Counted from the stretch's first letter, positions 8,271-17,359 are shown. The stretch: DNA of 64,000 nucleotides from JACPLA01 sp964602055 (GCA_964602055.1 CAZRPU010000003.1:39505-103504); one strand, 5' to 3'. Numbers and translations are program-made. Notes: generated from the sequence alone by a model not told the origin.

Positions 8271-9632
8271 CTAGACGAGACCCTGATCGATCATGGCATC
8301 GGCGACCTTCAGGAATCCGCCGATATTCGCGCCGTTCACATAGTTCCCCGGCGTGCCGAACCTTTCGGCGACGTCGACGCACGTCTTGTGAATGCTCTTC
8401 ATGATCATATGCAGGCGGGTATCAACTTCCTCCCGCGTCCAGGAATACCTCATGCTGTTCTGGGCCATTTCCAGACCGGATGTCGCAACTCCGCCGGCAT
8501 TGGCGGCTTTACCCGGACCGTACAGGATCTTGGCATCGAGGAACACATTGACCCCGTCGATGGTCGTGGGCATGTTTGCGCCTTCGGCCACGACGTAGAC
8601 CCCGTTCTTGACCAGATTCTGGGCATCCTTGCCGTTGATTTCGTTTTGCGTCGCACTTGGAAAAGCACATTGAGCCTTATGACTCCAAAGGGGATTGTGG
8701 TCCATTTTGGAATCGAGTGCGGTAAACGTGGCTCCCTTGAACTTCTCAGTGTATTCCTTGATGCGGCCACGCCGGACATTCTTCAGATCCATCACGAAAT
8801 CGAGCTTCTTCTTGTCGATCCCCTCCGGGTCATAGATGTATCCATTGGAGTCGGAGAGTGTGACGGGTTTCGCTCCCAGCTGCAGCAGCTTCTCCACGGT
8901 GTACTGAGCCACATTGCCGCTGCCGGAAACGAGGCAGGTTTTGCCCTGGAGAGTCTCACCGCGGGTTCCAAGCATTTCTGCGGCAAAATAGACTGCACCG
9001 TAACCTGTCGCCTCAGGCCGAATCAGAGACCCTCCCCAGTTCAGCCCTTTGCCCGTCAAAACGCCGGTGAATTCATTTCGGAGCTTCTTATATTGGCCAA
9101 ACATGTAGCCGATTTCACGTCCGCCGACCCCGATATCTCCGGCCGGCACATCAGTGTTGGACCCAATGTGCCTGTAAAGTTCGCTCATGAAGCTCTGACA
9201 AAATCTCATCACTTCATTGTCGCTCTTTCCTTTTGGATCGAAATCAGAACCGCCTTTTCCGCCGCCCATGGGCAGAGTGGTGAGACTGTTCTTGAACACC
9301 TGCTCAAAGGCAAGAAACTTCAGAATCCCGATGTTGACCGAGGGGTGAAACCGCAGGCCACCCTTGTACGGCCCGATGGCGCTGTTCATCTCTATCCGGA
9401 AGCCCCTGTTGACCTGTACTTGCCCTTGATCATCCATCCAGGGAACGCGAAACATGATCACGCGCTCAGGTTCTGCTACGCGCTCGAGAATCTTTGCCGA
9501 CCGATATTCAGGATAGCGCTCGAGAACAAGGCTCAGCGACTCGACCACTTCCTGAACGGCCTGAAGGAATTCGGGTTCATTCGGGTTTTTGGACTTCACG
9601 TGCATCATGAAGTCTTTGGCATAATCAGACAT
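8271..9632 (-). CDS. gdhA: Glutamate dehydrogenase, NADP-type (hexameric, short form)
   Basis: A 453-residue enzyme of the E. coli GdhA type, which makes glutamate from 2-oxoglutarate and ammonia with NADPH, or the reverse. Visible motifs are the active-site Lys region PMGGGKGGSDFDPKGKSD, the DVPAGDIGVGGREIG substrate loop and the Rossmann motif SGSGNVAQ. The length is normal for the family. AAGGAG lies just upstream of the ATG. It ends at a strong terminator and follows a second, different glutamate dehydrogenase gene by about 105 bases. NADP preference is inferred from the family, not proved. Confidence 0.95.
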   Translation of the reverse strand: MSDYAKDFMMHVKSKNPNEPEFLQAVQEVVESLSLVLERYPEYRSAKILERVAEPERVIMFRVPWMDDQGQVQVNRGFRIEMNSAIGPYKGGLRFHPSVNIGILKFLAFEQVFKNSLTTLPMGGGKGGSDFDPKGKSDNEVMRFCQSFMSELYRHIGSNTDVPAGDIGVGGREIGYMFGQYKKLRNEFTGVLTGKGLNWGGSLIRPEATGYGAVYFAAEMLGTRGETLQGKTCLVSGSGNVAQYTVEKLLQLGAKPVTLSDSNGYIYDPEGIDKKKLDFVMDLKNVRRGRIKEYTEKFKGATFTALDSKMDHNPLWSHKAQCAFPSATQNEINGKDAQNLVKNGVYVVAEGANMPTTIDGVNVFLDAKILYGPGKAANAGGVATSGLEMAQNSMRYSWTREEVDTRLHMIMKSIHKTCVDVAERFGTPGNYVNGANIGGFLKVADAMIDQGLV

Positions 9633-9737
9633 AACATTTCTCCTTGAGAAAAGGACACCGCAATAGCCCGTCAGGGCCTGAATGTCCCTTGAGGTTCATG
9701 TGAAGGTGTTGATTTGAGAGGCACTGCTGCAACAAAC

Positions 9738-11153
9738 CTAGGGGAAAATTCCCAATTCCATGTATGATGTAGCGATCTTGTTGATTGAATCGATAAATGC
9801 GGCGGTTCGGAGATCAATGCCTTTGACGCTCTTCCAGATCTTCCGGACTTCATGGTGGGCGTTGATCATGGTGTCTTCGAGGCCCGAGTTGACCAGATCT
9901 TCCTCATCAGGGCCCTTCACAAGATTGGCTCTTTGAGAATCCGAAAGAGATTTTCCTGTGGCTTTCTCGATAACGTCAAACACCTGCCCCATCGACCGTT
10001 CTGTAAAGCGCCGGCCCATACGGCCCATCCGAACGTGCTGCAGGTTTTTCAACCATTCGAAATAGGAGACTGTCACGCCTCCGGCATTGAGGTACATGTC
10101 CGGCAAGATCATAATTCCCTTTTTCACGAGAATCCCTTCGCCGCTCGCCGTGATGGGGCCGTTTGCCGCTTCTCCGATGATCTTTGCCTTAATCTTCGGC
10201 GCATTGTCGCCGTTGATCTGGTTTTCCAACGCGGCAGGAACCAGGATATCGCACTCCAGTTCAAGAGCATCTTTGCTGTTCGGGATATTCGTTGCACCGG
10301 GAAAGCTGAGAATAGACCGTGTCTCGGTTCTGTGCTTGACCACGGCATCGATGTCAAGTCCCTGTGGATTGTAGATGGCGCCCTCATATTCAGCCAGTCC
10401 AACGATAACAGCTCCTCCCTCCTGAAGAAATTTCGCCGCATGATACCCCACGTTCCCCAACCCTTGAACGACAACCTTCTTCCCCTCAAGCCCCTTGCTG
10501 AGGCCGAGTCCTTTCATGTCTTCCGCAATGTCGCAGGCCTCCCGTATGCCGAAATAGACCCCCCGCCCCGTTGCTTCCTTCCGGCCGCGGATCCCGCCCT
10601 GGCTGACCGGCTTGCCCGTCACGCAGGCCGCCGCGTCGATACTGTCGGGCGTCAACGCCTGATACGTATCCATGATCCATGCCATTTCACGAGCACCAGT
10701 CCCATAGTCGGGAGCCGGAACATCGATGCCGGGTCCGATGAACTTCTTTTTGACAAGCTCGGCGGTATAACGGCGTGTAATCCGCTGCAGCTCGACGCTC
10801 GTGTACTTCTTCGGATCGATCTTAACGCCCCCTTTCGCACCGCCAAAAGGAACATCAACAATTGCACACTTGTAGGTCATCAGCGCAGCCAAGGCCTTGA
10901 CCTCATCCTCCGTGACCTCCTCGCTGTATCGGATCCCTCCTTTGGTCGGGAGCTTGTGCTGGCTGTGCTCCACTCTCCAGGCAGAGACCACCTCGTACGT
11001 TTCTCCCACTTGAATGGGGAATTGAAAATGATAGATGCTGTTGCACACCTTGATCTGGTCGAGAAGCCCCTTGGGATGTTCCGTGTATGCGGCTGCACGA
11101 TCAAAGTTGCTGCAAACAGTGTCAAAGAAACTGACGTGAGATGCCTGCGGCAT
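9738..11153 (-). CDS. Glutamate dehydrogenase, second type (mitochondrial-like Glu/Leu/Phe/Val dehydrogenase)
   Basis: A 471-residue enzyme clearly different from its gdhA neighbour. Motifs are PTKGGIRYS, the catalytic Lys in LMTYKCAIVDVPFGGAKGG, the Rossmann motif VQGLGNVG and NAGGVTVSYFEWLKN near the C-terminus, the last being close to the animal mitochondrial enzyme. It catalyses oxidative deamination of glutamate or the reverse, probably with NAD or both cofactors. The ATG at 11153 has AAGGAG 5 bases upstream; a much longer N-terminal extension in the same frame reads into promoter DNA and is not accepted. A separate promoter lies upstream. Confidence 0.93.
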   Translation of the reverse strand: MPQASHVSFFDTVCSNFDRAAAYTEHPKGLLDQIKVCNSIYHFQFPIQVGETYEVVSAWRVEHSQHKLPTKGGIRYSEEVTEDEVKALAALMTYKCAIVDVPFGGAKGGVKIDPKKYTSVELQRITRRYTAELVKKKFIGPGIDVPAPDYGTGAREMAWIMDTYQALTPDSIDAAACVTGKPVSQGGIRGRKEATGRGVYFGIREACDIAEDMKGLGLSKGLEGKKVVVQGLGNVGYHAAKFLQEGGAVIVGLAEYEGAIYNPQGLDIDAVVKHRTETRSILSFPGATNIPNSKDALELECDILVPAALENQINGDNAPKIKAKIIGEAANGPITASGEGILVKKGIMILPDMYLNAGGVTVSYFEWLKNLQHVRMGRMGRRFTERSMGQVFDVIEKATGKSLSDSQRANLVKGPDEEDLVNSGLEDTMINAHHEVRKIWKSVKGIDLRTAAFIDSINKIATSYMELGIFP

Positions 11154-11203
11154 CGGGGCTCCTTGCGAAGTTTGAGAGAGGAACGGGGGAATGTACTCCC
11201 TCA

Positions 11204-11232
11204 AATATAGAATGATTTCGTTATCAGAACAA
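11204..11232 (-). promoter_or_regulatory. Promoter for the second glutamate dehydrogenase gene
   Basis: Minus strand TTGTTC, 17 bases, TATATT, about 50 bases upstream of the ATG at 11153. The -10 box continues as TATATTTG, which also fits the Bacteroidetes -7 element TAnnTTTG, so either sigma class could read it. Confidence 0.55.
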
Positions 11233-11356
11233 GAAATGGACCAAAAAAAAGGGCAAAAAAACGCTGAAAGCTCAAGTTTCGGGCTGATTCCATTCTGGAA
11301 ATAGGAATCACGCCTTCTTTCTTCCAGAGTTCGGAATGAAGAGAGGAAGACGCGAC

Positions 11357-11884
11357 TTAGCGGGAAGTTTCTGATCCATGCTTGGTACGCCAAAGAAGGA
11401 AGAGGGATCCCTCAAAGAGCCCCACAAGAAGCCCCGTGAACATAAGGTCCCCGAGGAGGGAATTCCGGTAGAAAGGGATCGCCGCCGTGTAACAGAGTGC
11501 AAGGCCCTCAAGCGTCATTGGGTACACCGTTCCGTTGCCGTGAAACCATACGGCTGCATTCGTGATCAGGAAGAAGGCAAGAGAACCCACAAGAGATCCC
11601 AGAACAATTGATCCGATCGATTTCCTTTTTGCCACCACTGTTCCGATGAAAACGGTGAGGGCTATCGCTGAGTACACCCAAACCATCATGGCGTGAAATC
11701 CCAATACGGTGTCGCTGAGCACCATCGCTGCAACCGGGACGATAAGACTGATACGCCGGTCAAGATATATTCCTCCTGCAAGTGCCAAAGCCATCACCGG
11801 TGTCACGTTGGGGGGATGAGGAAGAAGCCGTGCACTTGCAGCACCAAGAATGAGGATGACACCGAGGAACAGTGGGCTCTTCAT
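11357..11884 (-). CDS. DUF6580-like integral membrane protein, linked to cobalamin-regulated receptor
   Basis: A 175-residue, very hydrophobic protein with about five to six membrane segments and no catalytic motif. It resembles the DUF6580 group of putative transport proteins, whose size and hydrophobicity recall ECF-type S components; this family link is from memory and not certain. The ATG at 11884 has AAAGGA upstream and lies 23 bases after the BtuB-like gene, so both should be on the mRNA controlled by the cobalamin riboswitch. The context suggests a role in cobalamin or corrinoid movement across the inner membrane. No ECF ATPase or BtuCDF gene is seen nearby. Confidence 0.7.
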   Translation of the reverse strand: MKSPLFLGVILILGAASARLLPHPPNVTPVMALALAGGIYLDRRISLIVPVAAMVLSDTVLGFHAMMVWVYSAIALTVFIGTVVAKRKSIGSIVLGSLVGSLAFFLITNAAVWFHGNGTVYPMTLEGLALCYTAAIPFYRNSLLGDLMFTGLLVGLFEGSLFLLWRTKHGSETSR

Positions 11885-11906
11885 GATCCGTCCTTTCATA
11901 AGTATT

Positions 11907-13832
11907 TTAGTACTCGAGCCGAATTCCGGCCTTCAACCTCCGTCCGGGCATGGGATACCCGGGCATAAGGGAATAGTTCCTGTCAAAAACGTTGTCAACG
12001 GAAAATGAGACCCTCATATGCCCCATTCCCAATACCACTGGAACGGAGATTCCCGCATCAGTTGTATGCACCGGGGGAAGGGACTGGGAGTTGTCATCCG
12101 TCGTAAATCTTCGTCCCGTCATTGAATGATACAGAGACAGGCTGACCGGCCCGGTGTCGATGATCATGGACGCATTGAGAAGACTTGTTGGAATGAGCGC
12201 CAGTCTTTTCTCGTAGGCCGGGTCGTTTGATCCATCTTTGTTCAGTTTCCGGGAGTCGGCAAAAGAATAATTGATCGAGAAATCCAGGAGATCGTCAAGA
12301 ATTGCCGCAGAATAGCGAACTTCGAATCCCTTCGTCCCCGTTCGGCCTATGTTGTTCGGTTTGAAGATGGAGAGATCAAATACAATGCGGTCTGTAACGT
12401 TCAGCGCATACCACGTGATTTCCACCATATGCGGACCGTCGAGATCGAATCCGGCGGTCAATCCTATGTCGGCGCTCGTCGACCTTTCCGGCCTGAGAAG
12501 CGGATTGTTGAACCCGACATAGTACAGATCATTGAATGAGGGTGCTCGAAAACTTCTTCCATAACTTCCACGAATTCGGACATCGCCGGTTCGGAGAATC
12601 CTCAAGTTGGCACCTACCTTCGGCGTTAAGGCTCTGTCAACATCTGAAATATTGTCATAGCGAAGAATCCCGTAAATGGAGAGCCGGTCTCCCCACCAGC
12701 GGTCCTGGGTCCAATGGTATTCCCCCGAAAGATACAAGGCAGTGCTCACCCGTTTGACGATGTCCTCAAAGTCTCCTCCGCGGAGCCTCGCATCGCTCCA
12801 TTCTGCCCCCAGGGTCAGCTTCATATCCCCCTGCGGAGTGAGGACAACCTGAGGGTTGATCGATATCGAAGAATTGTGATAATCGCTCTTGATGGGAAAG
12901 ACCGGATTCGGATCCCGATAGCGCTGAAGCCCATAGTGGAATCCTCCGCGCACTGAGAGGTCGAGGTTGGTCGTGGGCATCGTGTGATAGCTCAGGAGCA
13001 CATCGGCAATATCATCAGCCTGGCGTGCTTCGGGACTTGGGAATGAAATGGGTCCCGGCACACCGCTTTCAGCGCGGACAAACTGACCAAACAAAGAAAC
13101 TGCAGAACTCTTGTCCGGCCCCCAATCGCCCTGAAAATGGATTTGACGTTTGCGGAAATCTGCATTCGACCGCGTTGCAGATGTATCGGGCAAGCCGGGA
13201 CGAAGGATTCGAAACTGATAATCGTCCCTTCCCTCTTCTAAAGTCACACCGCCGAGAACTCCGATGGAGCCTTCCCGATGACTGGCTTCGGCAAGCCATC
13301 GCTGATAGCCGTACGACCCGCCCTCGCCCTGAACGCGGGCCCCAAAACCCTCGACTGATGTTCTTGTGAAAATGTTCACCACACCGCCAAGTGCGTCTGC
13401 CCCGTAGAGCGCCGAGCTGCCTCCGCGGACTATTTCGATCCGATCCACATTGCTCAGCGACAACAATCCAAGATCGGCGAGGCCGTTTTGAAACGATGAG
13501 AGCCTGTTTCCATTGATCAGCACCAGAAGGTGCTGTGCTGCTGTCCCGCGAACCAAGGCGGTCTTGAGGGAGCCATATCCCCCGAGATCACGCAAAAACA
13601 CGCCGTTGGCCCTGCGCAGCAGGGATCCTGCCGTGGATCCCCCGGTGGCATCAGCGTCGGACAACCTCAAAACTTCCACGGGCGAAGGAGAATCAGCCAG
13701 CGGAAGCGTGGATCGGGTTGCGGTGACCACCACTTCGCTCAGAACATACTCTCGCAGTGTGTCAGCCTGATTCTGGGCGGAAAGAAACTGAAGGCAAAAA
13801 AGAGGGGTGAGTGCTGCCAGGAAACGGTTCAT
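11907..13832 (-). CDS. btuB: TonB-dependent outer membrane receptor, BtuB-like (probable vitamin B12 receptor)
   Basis: A 641-residue outer-membrane receptor. A signal peptide (MNRFLAALTP... ending FLSAQ) is followed by a TonB-box-like stretch (LSEVVVTATR), a plug domain with the IEIVRGGSSALYGADALGGVVNI motif and a 22-strand-type barrel ending in IRLEY. It imports its ligand using TonB energy. Assignment to cobalamin rests mainly on the riboswitch in its leader; the size also fits BtuB rather than the larger SusC type. The ATG at 13832 has GGAG 5 bases upstream and gives a clean signal peptide, unlike an in-frame upstream start. Confidence 0.85.
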   Translation of the reverse strand: MNRFLAALTPLFCLQFLSAQNQADTLREYVLSEVVVTATRSTLPLADSPSPVEVLRLSDADATGGSTAGSLLRRANGVFLRDLGGYGSLKTALVRGTAAQHLLVLINGNRLSSFQNGLADLGLLSLSNVDRIEIVRGGSSALYGADALGGVVNIFTRTSVEGFGARVQGEGGSYGYQRWLAEASHREGSIGVLGGVTLEEGRDDYQFRILRPGLPDTSATRSNADFRKRQIHFQGDWGPDKSSAVSLFGQFVRAESGVPGPISFPSPEARQADDIADVLLSYHTMPTTNLDLSVRGGFHYGLQRYRDPNPVFPIKSDYHNSSISINPQVVLTPQGDMKLTLGAEWSDARLRGGDFEDIVKRVSTALYLSGEYHWTQDRWWGDRLSIYGILRYDNISDVDRALTPKVGANLRILRTGDVRIRGSYGRSFRAPSFNDLYYVGFNNPLLRPERSTSADIGLTAGFDLDGPHMVEITWYALNVTDRIVFDLSIFKPNNIGRTGTKGFEVRYSAAILDDLLDFSINYSFADSRKLNKDGSNDPAYEKRLALIPTSLLNASMIIDTGPVSLSLYHSMTGRRFTTDDNSQSLPPVHTTDAGISVPVVLGMGHMRVSFSVDNVFDRNYSLMPGYPMPGRRLKAGIRLEY

Positions 13833-13947
13833 GATCGCTCCATCGAAGTACCTGAAATGGAAAAAGCTCGGGCCTGCGGAAAGGGACCAGAGCTTCAACG
13901 GCAATCAACGAACCGGATGCGCACCTTCCCGCGAAGGCTTCACAACG

Positions 13948-14142
13948 TGGGCTTTGGCAGGTCTCCTGGCTCTCCCTCCCCGGCGAGTCTTCCCGTTCAT
14001 CGTTGAACAGTGACTGGTTCCGTCGGGGTCCTTCCTCTGTGGAAGGAAAGGGACTACAGTTGCGGGGCAGCTTCCGATTTCTCACATGATCGTGAGGCAC
14101 GGAATTCCCTTTTCATCCCGCTGTTAGGCGGGACACCAAAGC
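13948..14142 (-). ncRNA. Cobalamin (AdoCbl-type) riboswitch
   Basis: The minus strand shows the conserved blocks of the cobalamin riboswitch in order: AAAAGGGAATTCCGTG, GGAAGCTGCCCCGCAACTGT, the B12-box-like AGTCACTG, GGGAAGACTCGCC, and finally GAGCCAGGAGACCTGCC. It lies in the 330-base leader of the BtuB-like gene, the usual place for repression by excess B12. A CCTTC/GAAGG hairpin just downstream may be part of the expression platform; the switching mechanism was not worked out. Together with the promoter, this accounts for the 370-base gap between the receptor and gamma-glutamyltransferase genes. Confidence 0.95.
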
Positions 14143-14170
14143 ATTCTTTGAAAGAACAAGACAACGCATT

Positions 14171-14199
14171 AATGTAGGTAATCGGTTCCGGAGAGTCAA
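14171..14199 (-). promoter_or_regulatory. Promoter of the cobalamin riboswitch-btuB operon
   Basis: Minus strand TTGACT, 17 bases, TACATT, placed about 25 bases before the first conserved base of the riboswitch. Spacing and boxes fit the primary-sigma consensus very well. Confidence 0.7.
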
Positions 14200-14202
14200 G
14201 AA

Positions 14203-15915
14203 CTAATAGCCGATGGCGGCACCATGTCCTCTCTTATCCGAAACGCCGACAAGCACTCCATCGTCGGAGATGAGTATCCCTTCCGCCCTTCCATACTCTC
14301 CGGTGAGTTCCACGACTATGTAGCCTCTCTTGATCAGACCGCGGTTTATCGATGGTGGGAGCCCGCCGCGCTCGAAAAAAAGCGTGTCAGGCCTCCATTG
14401 ATGATGAATTCTCGGGGCGTTGACAGCTTTTTCGAGCTTCATTTCATAGTCGAGGACATTAACGAGAATCTGTAGAATTGTCGTAATAATGCGTGAGCCC
14501 CCCGGCGTTCCCAGAACGAGATAGGGCCGATCGTCTTTCAGAACGATGGTGGGTGTCATGGCACTTAACATCCTCTTCCCTGGTGCAATGGCATTTGCTT
14601 CTCCTCCGACAAGGCCAAATTGATTCGGTATCCCGGGCTTTGCCGAGAAATCATCCATCTCGTTGTTCAGGAAGAACCCTCCCCCCTCAACAAGAACGCC
14701 GCATCCGAAAAAGTCGTTGATGGTTGTTGTAACGCTTACACAATTGCCCCAACGATCGACAATGGAATAGTGCGTTGTTTCCGTCTTTTCGCCCGCGGGA
14801 ACCTCCCCGTGGGAAATCTTGTCGCTCGGAGTTGCCCGGCCTGACCTTACCAGTTTCCTCCTCTCTGCGGCAAAGGACTTTGACACTAGCTTGTCCGTGG
14901 GAACCGAGACAAAATCCGGATCACCGAGAAATTGCGCCCTGTCGGCATAAGCGATCTTCATCGTCTCACCGAGGATGTTTGCCGTGGTAAGAGACCCATA
15001 TCCCGTCTTGCGAAGATTGAAGCCTTCAAGAATGTTGAGCATTTCGATCAGAACGACGCCTCCGGAACTCGGAGGACCCATGGAAATGATCTGATACCCC
15101 CGATACGATCCTTTGACGGGTATGCGTTCTGCAACAGAATATCCGGCGAGGTCTTCCAGGGTAATTATTCCACCATATTTCTCCATTTCCCGTTTGATCT
15201 GTGCGGCAGTTTCACCTTTATAGAATCCGTCTCTCCCGCTGTTCCTGATACGTTCGAGCGTTGCAGCAAGGCTGGATTGTCTCAGTGTATCCCCCAGGCC
15301 AAGTGGCTTGCCGTTCCGTGTAAAGACCGGCAGACCGGCGGGGTATCGCTTGAAAAGATCGACATTTGAAGATATTTCCCTTGCCAGAAACCGATTTCTG
15401 ATGACAAACCCGTCCCGCGCAAGGGAGATCGCCGGCCGGAGAACCGCAGAGCGCCTCATCGTACCGTAGCGGTCTAATGCGTAAAGTAATCCTGCAACCG
15501 AGCCCGGAACCCCTGAGGCCAGAGGTCCCTTCTGGCTTCTTGCCGATACAAAAGCACCACGACGGTCGAGGTACATGCCGCGTGTTGCCCCTGCAGGCGC
15601 TTTTTCTCTAAAGTCAATGGTCGTCGCACGACCGTCGGCCAACCTGATGACCATAAATCCTCCCCCTCCGATATTTCCGGCGAGGGGGAAAGTAACCGCC
15701 AGAGCAAATCCAACCGCCACACCTGCATCAACGGCATTCCCCCCCTTCCTGAGGATTTCCACGCCTACAGCGCTGGCGATCGAATCTGCCGAAACTATCA
15801 TTCCGTTCTTCCCCAGCGAGCGTTGCTGGGCAAGAGCCTGAAGACAAGTTGAACTTGATGCGAAAACAATGAACAGCGGGAGCAGGGAGAGTGCTATTCG
15901 GCGCTTGAGGTTCAA
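14203..15915 (-). CDS. ggt: Gamma-glutamyltransferase (gamma-glutamyltranspeptidase), exported
   Basis: A 570-residue precursor with a signal peptide (about residues 8-30). It belongs to the Ntn-hydrolase family that cleaves gamma-glutamyl bonds of glutathione and related peptides in the periplasm. The self-cleavage and catalytic Thr is Thr380 in ETTHYSI, followed by NCVSVTTTIN, FFLNNEMDDFS and GTPGGSRI motifs, so both the large and the small subunit are present. The residue before the catalytic Thr is Glu where E. coli has Gln. The start appears to be TTG at 15915, as no upstream ATG is in frame. The cobalamin operon promoter begins right after its stop. Confidence 0.92.
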   Translation of the reverse strand: MNLKRRIALSLLPLFIVFASSSTCLQALAQQRSLGKNGMIVSADSIASAVGVEILRKGGNAVDAGVAVGFALAVTFPLAGNIGGGGFMVIRLADGRATTIDFREKAPAGATRGMYLDRRGAFVSARSQKGPLASGVPGSVAGLLYALDRYGTMRRSAVLRPAISLARDGFVIRNRFLAREISSNVDLFKRYPAGLPVFTRNGKPLGLGDTLRQSSLAATLERIRNSGRDGFYKGETAAQIKREMEKYGGIITLEDLAGYSVAERIPVKGSYRGYQIISMGPPSSGGVVLIEMLNILEGFNLRKTGYGSLTTANILGETMKIAYADRAQFLGDPDFVSVPTDKLVSKSFAAERRKLVRSGRATPSDKISHGEVPAGEKTETTHYSIVDRWGNCVSVTTTINDFFGCGVLVEGGGFFLNNEMDDFSAKPGIPNQFGLVGGEANAIAPGKRMLSAMTPTIVLKDDRPYLVLGTPGGSRIITTILQILVNVLDYEMKLEKAVNAPRIHHQWRPDTLFFERGGLPPSINRGLIKRGYIVVELTGEYGRAEGILISDDGVLVGVSDKRGHGAAIGY

Positions 15916-15937
15916 GGGAATTCTTTGAGGAATGAAG

Positions 15938-15969
15938 CCTCGGTCTCCGGGGAGTTCCGGAAACCGAGG
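15938..15969 (-). terminator. Strong hairpin after ssb, probable terminator
   Basis: A 13-base-pair stem with one G-U pair (CCTCGGTTTCCGG against CCGGAGACCGAGG) lies directly after the ssb stop codon. The following tract is only weakly T-rich, so termination efficiency is uncertain and read-through into the gamma-glutamyltransferase gene is possible. Confidence 0.5.
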
Positions 15970-15978
15970 AAGTATTCT

Positions 15979-16401
15979 TTAGAAAGGCAGATCGTCGGCC
16001 TTCTCGGCGGGATGCTCTTCTTGCGCGGGCGATGGACCCGATTCCATTGATGGGCTTCCGCCTCCCCTGGAGTCGAGCATAACCATCTCATCGAGGACCA
16101 CTTCCGTCACATACCGTTTGACCCCGTTTTTGTCGTCATAATTCCTGTGCTGGAGCCGACCTTCAACATACACTTTCCCCCCTTTTTTCAGGTATTCTCC
16201 GCAGATTTCTGCAAGCTTCCTCCAGGCAACAATGTTATGCCATTGTGTTCTTTCCTGAAGGTTGCCATCAACGTCTTTCCACGATTCATTCGTCGCAATG
16301 CTGAACGTCGCAACCGCGACTCCGCTGCTGGTATAGCGCAGCTCCGGGTCTTTCCCCAGATTTCCGATGAGAATAACCTTGTTAACGCTTCGCGCTGCCA
16401 T
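15979..16401 (-). CDS. ssb: Single-stranded DNA-binding protein
   Basis: A 140-residue SSB. Residues 1-105 form the OB fold (NKVILIGNLGKDPELRYT, FSIATNESW, WHNIVAWRKLAEICGEYLKKG) and a short acidic, Pro-rich tail ends in DDLPF, the protein-interaction tip. It coats single-stranded DNA during replication, recombination and repair. An AGGAGG site precedes the ATG, and a near-perfect promoter lies 50 bases upstream, so it is transcribed on its own. It is not next to rpsF/rpsR, unlike in many bacteria. Confidence 0.96.
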   Translation of the reverse strand: MAARSVNKVILIGNLGKDPELRYTSSGVAVATFSIATNESWKDVDGNLQERTQWHNIVAWRKLAEICGEYLKKGGKVYVEGRLQHRNYDDKNGVKRYVTEVVLDEMVMLDSRGGGSPSMESGPSPAQEEHPAEKADDLPF

Positions 16402-16450
16402 AAAACCTCCTCAAAATAGAAATTTGAAATCGGGGGGCACAAGTGCGTGC

Positions 16451-16479
16451 AAAATAGAGGAAAAGCGAGAAAATGTCAA
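16451..16479 (-). promoter_or_regulatory. ssb promoter
   Basis: Minus strand TTGACA, 17 bases, TATTTT, between the stop of the propeller gene and ssb. The -35 box is a perfect consensus. Confidence 0.7.
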
Positions 16480-16483
16480 CTGT

Positions 16484-17359
16484 TTAACGTGACGCGGGCT
16501 CCATCCGGAAAATGCCTACGCGGCTTGGAGAGACGATGAGGAGGCGATCTTTCCACATCGCCACATCCTGCAAGGGAGCGAGAGAATATTCCGAGAGAAT
16601 TTCCGACGCTGCCATCGCCCATCGTACTGATCCCTTCGAATCGAACAGATGGAGAGTGTCATTGGCAACAACCATAATACCCCTGCGGCCCACCGCCATG
16701 CCCTTTGCGCCCGTGAATGTTCCCCGGCCGATGGAGCTCAGAAAATTCCCTGCGTAGTCGAATTGCGCTATGCGGTCGGGCTCGAGCACAAGAACCTTGT
16801 CATCTTCCGAAACGGCCACTTCGAGTGGACGCTGGAGCCTGCCCTCACCTGCTTCAAGGGAGCCAAAAGAGCGGACAAACCCCGACCGGCTGTCGAATTG
16901 GACGACTCTGAGATTCTCTCCATCGAGAACGAAAAGATCTCCTTGTTTCGACAGAGCGAGGCCGAGAGGGTAGCCAAACTGTGCGGAGGAAATTGAAGTA
17001 TCGCGGGTCGATAACGCTGAAAGAAAGACAAGATTGCGGTCGTACCGGACAATCCGGTGGTTCCCGTAGTCTGAAACGTAGATTGTCAGCCCATCCGTAG
17101 CGACCCCCGTGGGCCGATCGAGAGTGGTGGCGTCCCAGCCGTACCCACCCACAAGACGCTGATGAGTGCCCCGCTCTGAAAACAGCGAGAGCGTATGTCT
17201 CGCATCGTCAAGAACGTAGATTGTGCCGCTCGCGTCAACCGCTATCCTGGCTGCGTTGCCAAACGATCCAAAAAAACTCTCCTCAACAAAAAGGGTATCC
17301 TGAGCCTGGAGTCCCGGTACGCAAAGAAGTAAACCGGCTATTGCAGCAAGCGCGACCAA
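16484..17359 (-). CDS. Exported NHL/6-bladed beta-propeller protein
   Basis: A 291-residue protein with a signal peptide (about residues 1-19, ending LQAQ) and repeated propeller blades of the NHL type (IAVDASGTIYVLDD, GVATDGLTIYVSDYGNHRIVRYD, VAVSEDDKVLVLEPDRIAQFD). Such propellers usually bind proteins or glycans and are not enzymes. The apparent start is TTG, and it overlaps the end of the GWxTD gene by 22 bases, which indicates translational coupling. The exact function is unknown; the operon places it with a GWxTD protein and a PIG-L-like protein in the cell envelope. Confidence 0.8.
   Translation of the reverse strand: MVALAAIAGLLLCVPGLQAQDTLFVEESFFGSFGNAARIAVDASGTIYVLDDARHTLSLFSERGTHQRLVGGYGWDATTLDRPTGVATDGLTIYVSDYGNHRIVRYDRNLVFLSALSTRDTSISSAQFGYPLGLALSKQGDLFVLDGENLRVVQFDSRSGFVRSFGSLEAGEGRLQRPLEVAVSEDDKVLVLEPDRIAQFDYAGNFLSSIGRGTFTGAKGMAVGRRGIMVVANDTLHLFDSKGSVRWAMAASEILSEYSLAPLQDVAMWKDRLLIVSPSRVGIFRMEPASR

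Noticed and set aside
8388..9647. Long open frame on the plus strand opposite gdhA
   Set aside because: It is a shadow of the well-supported gdhA frame; no ribosome binding site and no recognisable protein family.
9633..9737. Promoter or terminator between the two glutamate dehydrogenase genes
   Set aside because: Only a 4-bp GCCC/GGGC stem and no good -10/-35 pair were found.
9852..11210. Long open frame on the plus strand opposite the second glutamate dehydrogenase
   Set aside because: The coding strand is clearly the minus strand; this frame has no homology and arises from codon bias.
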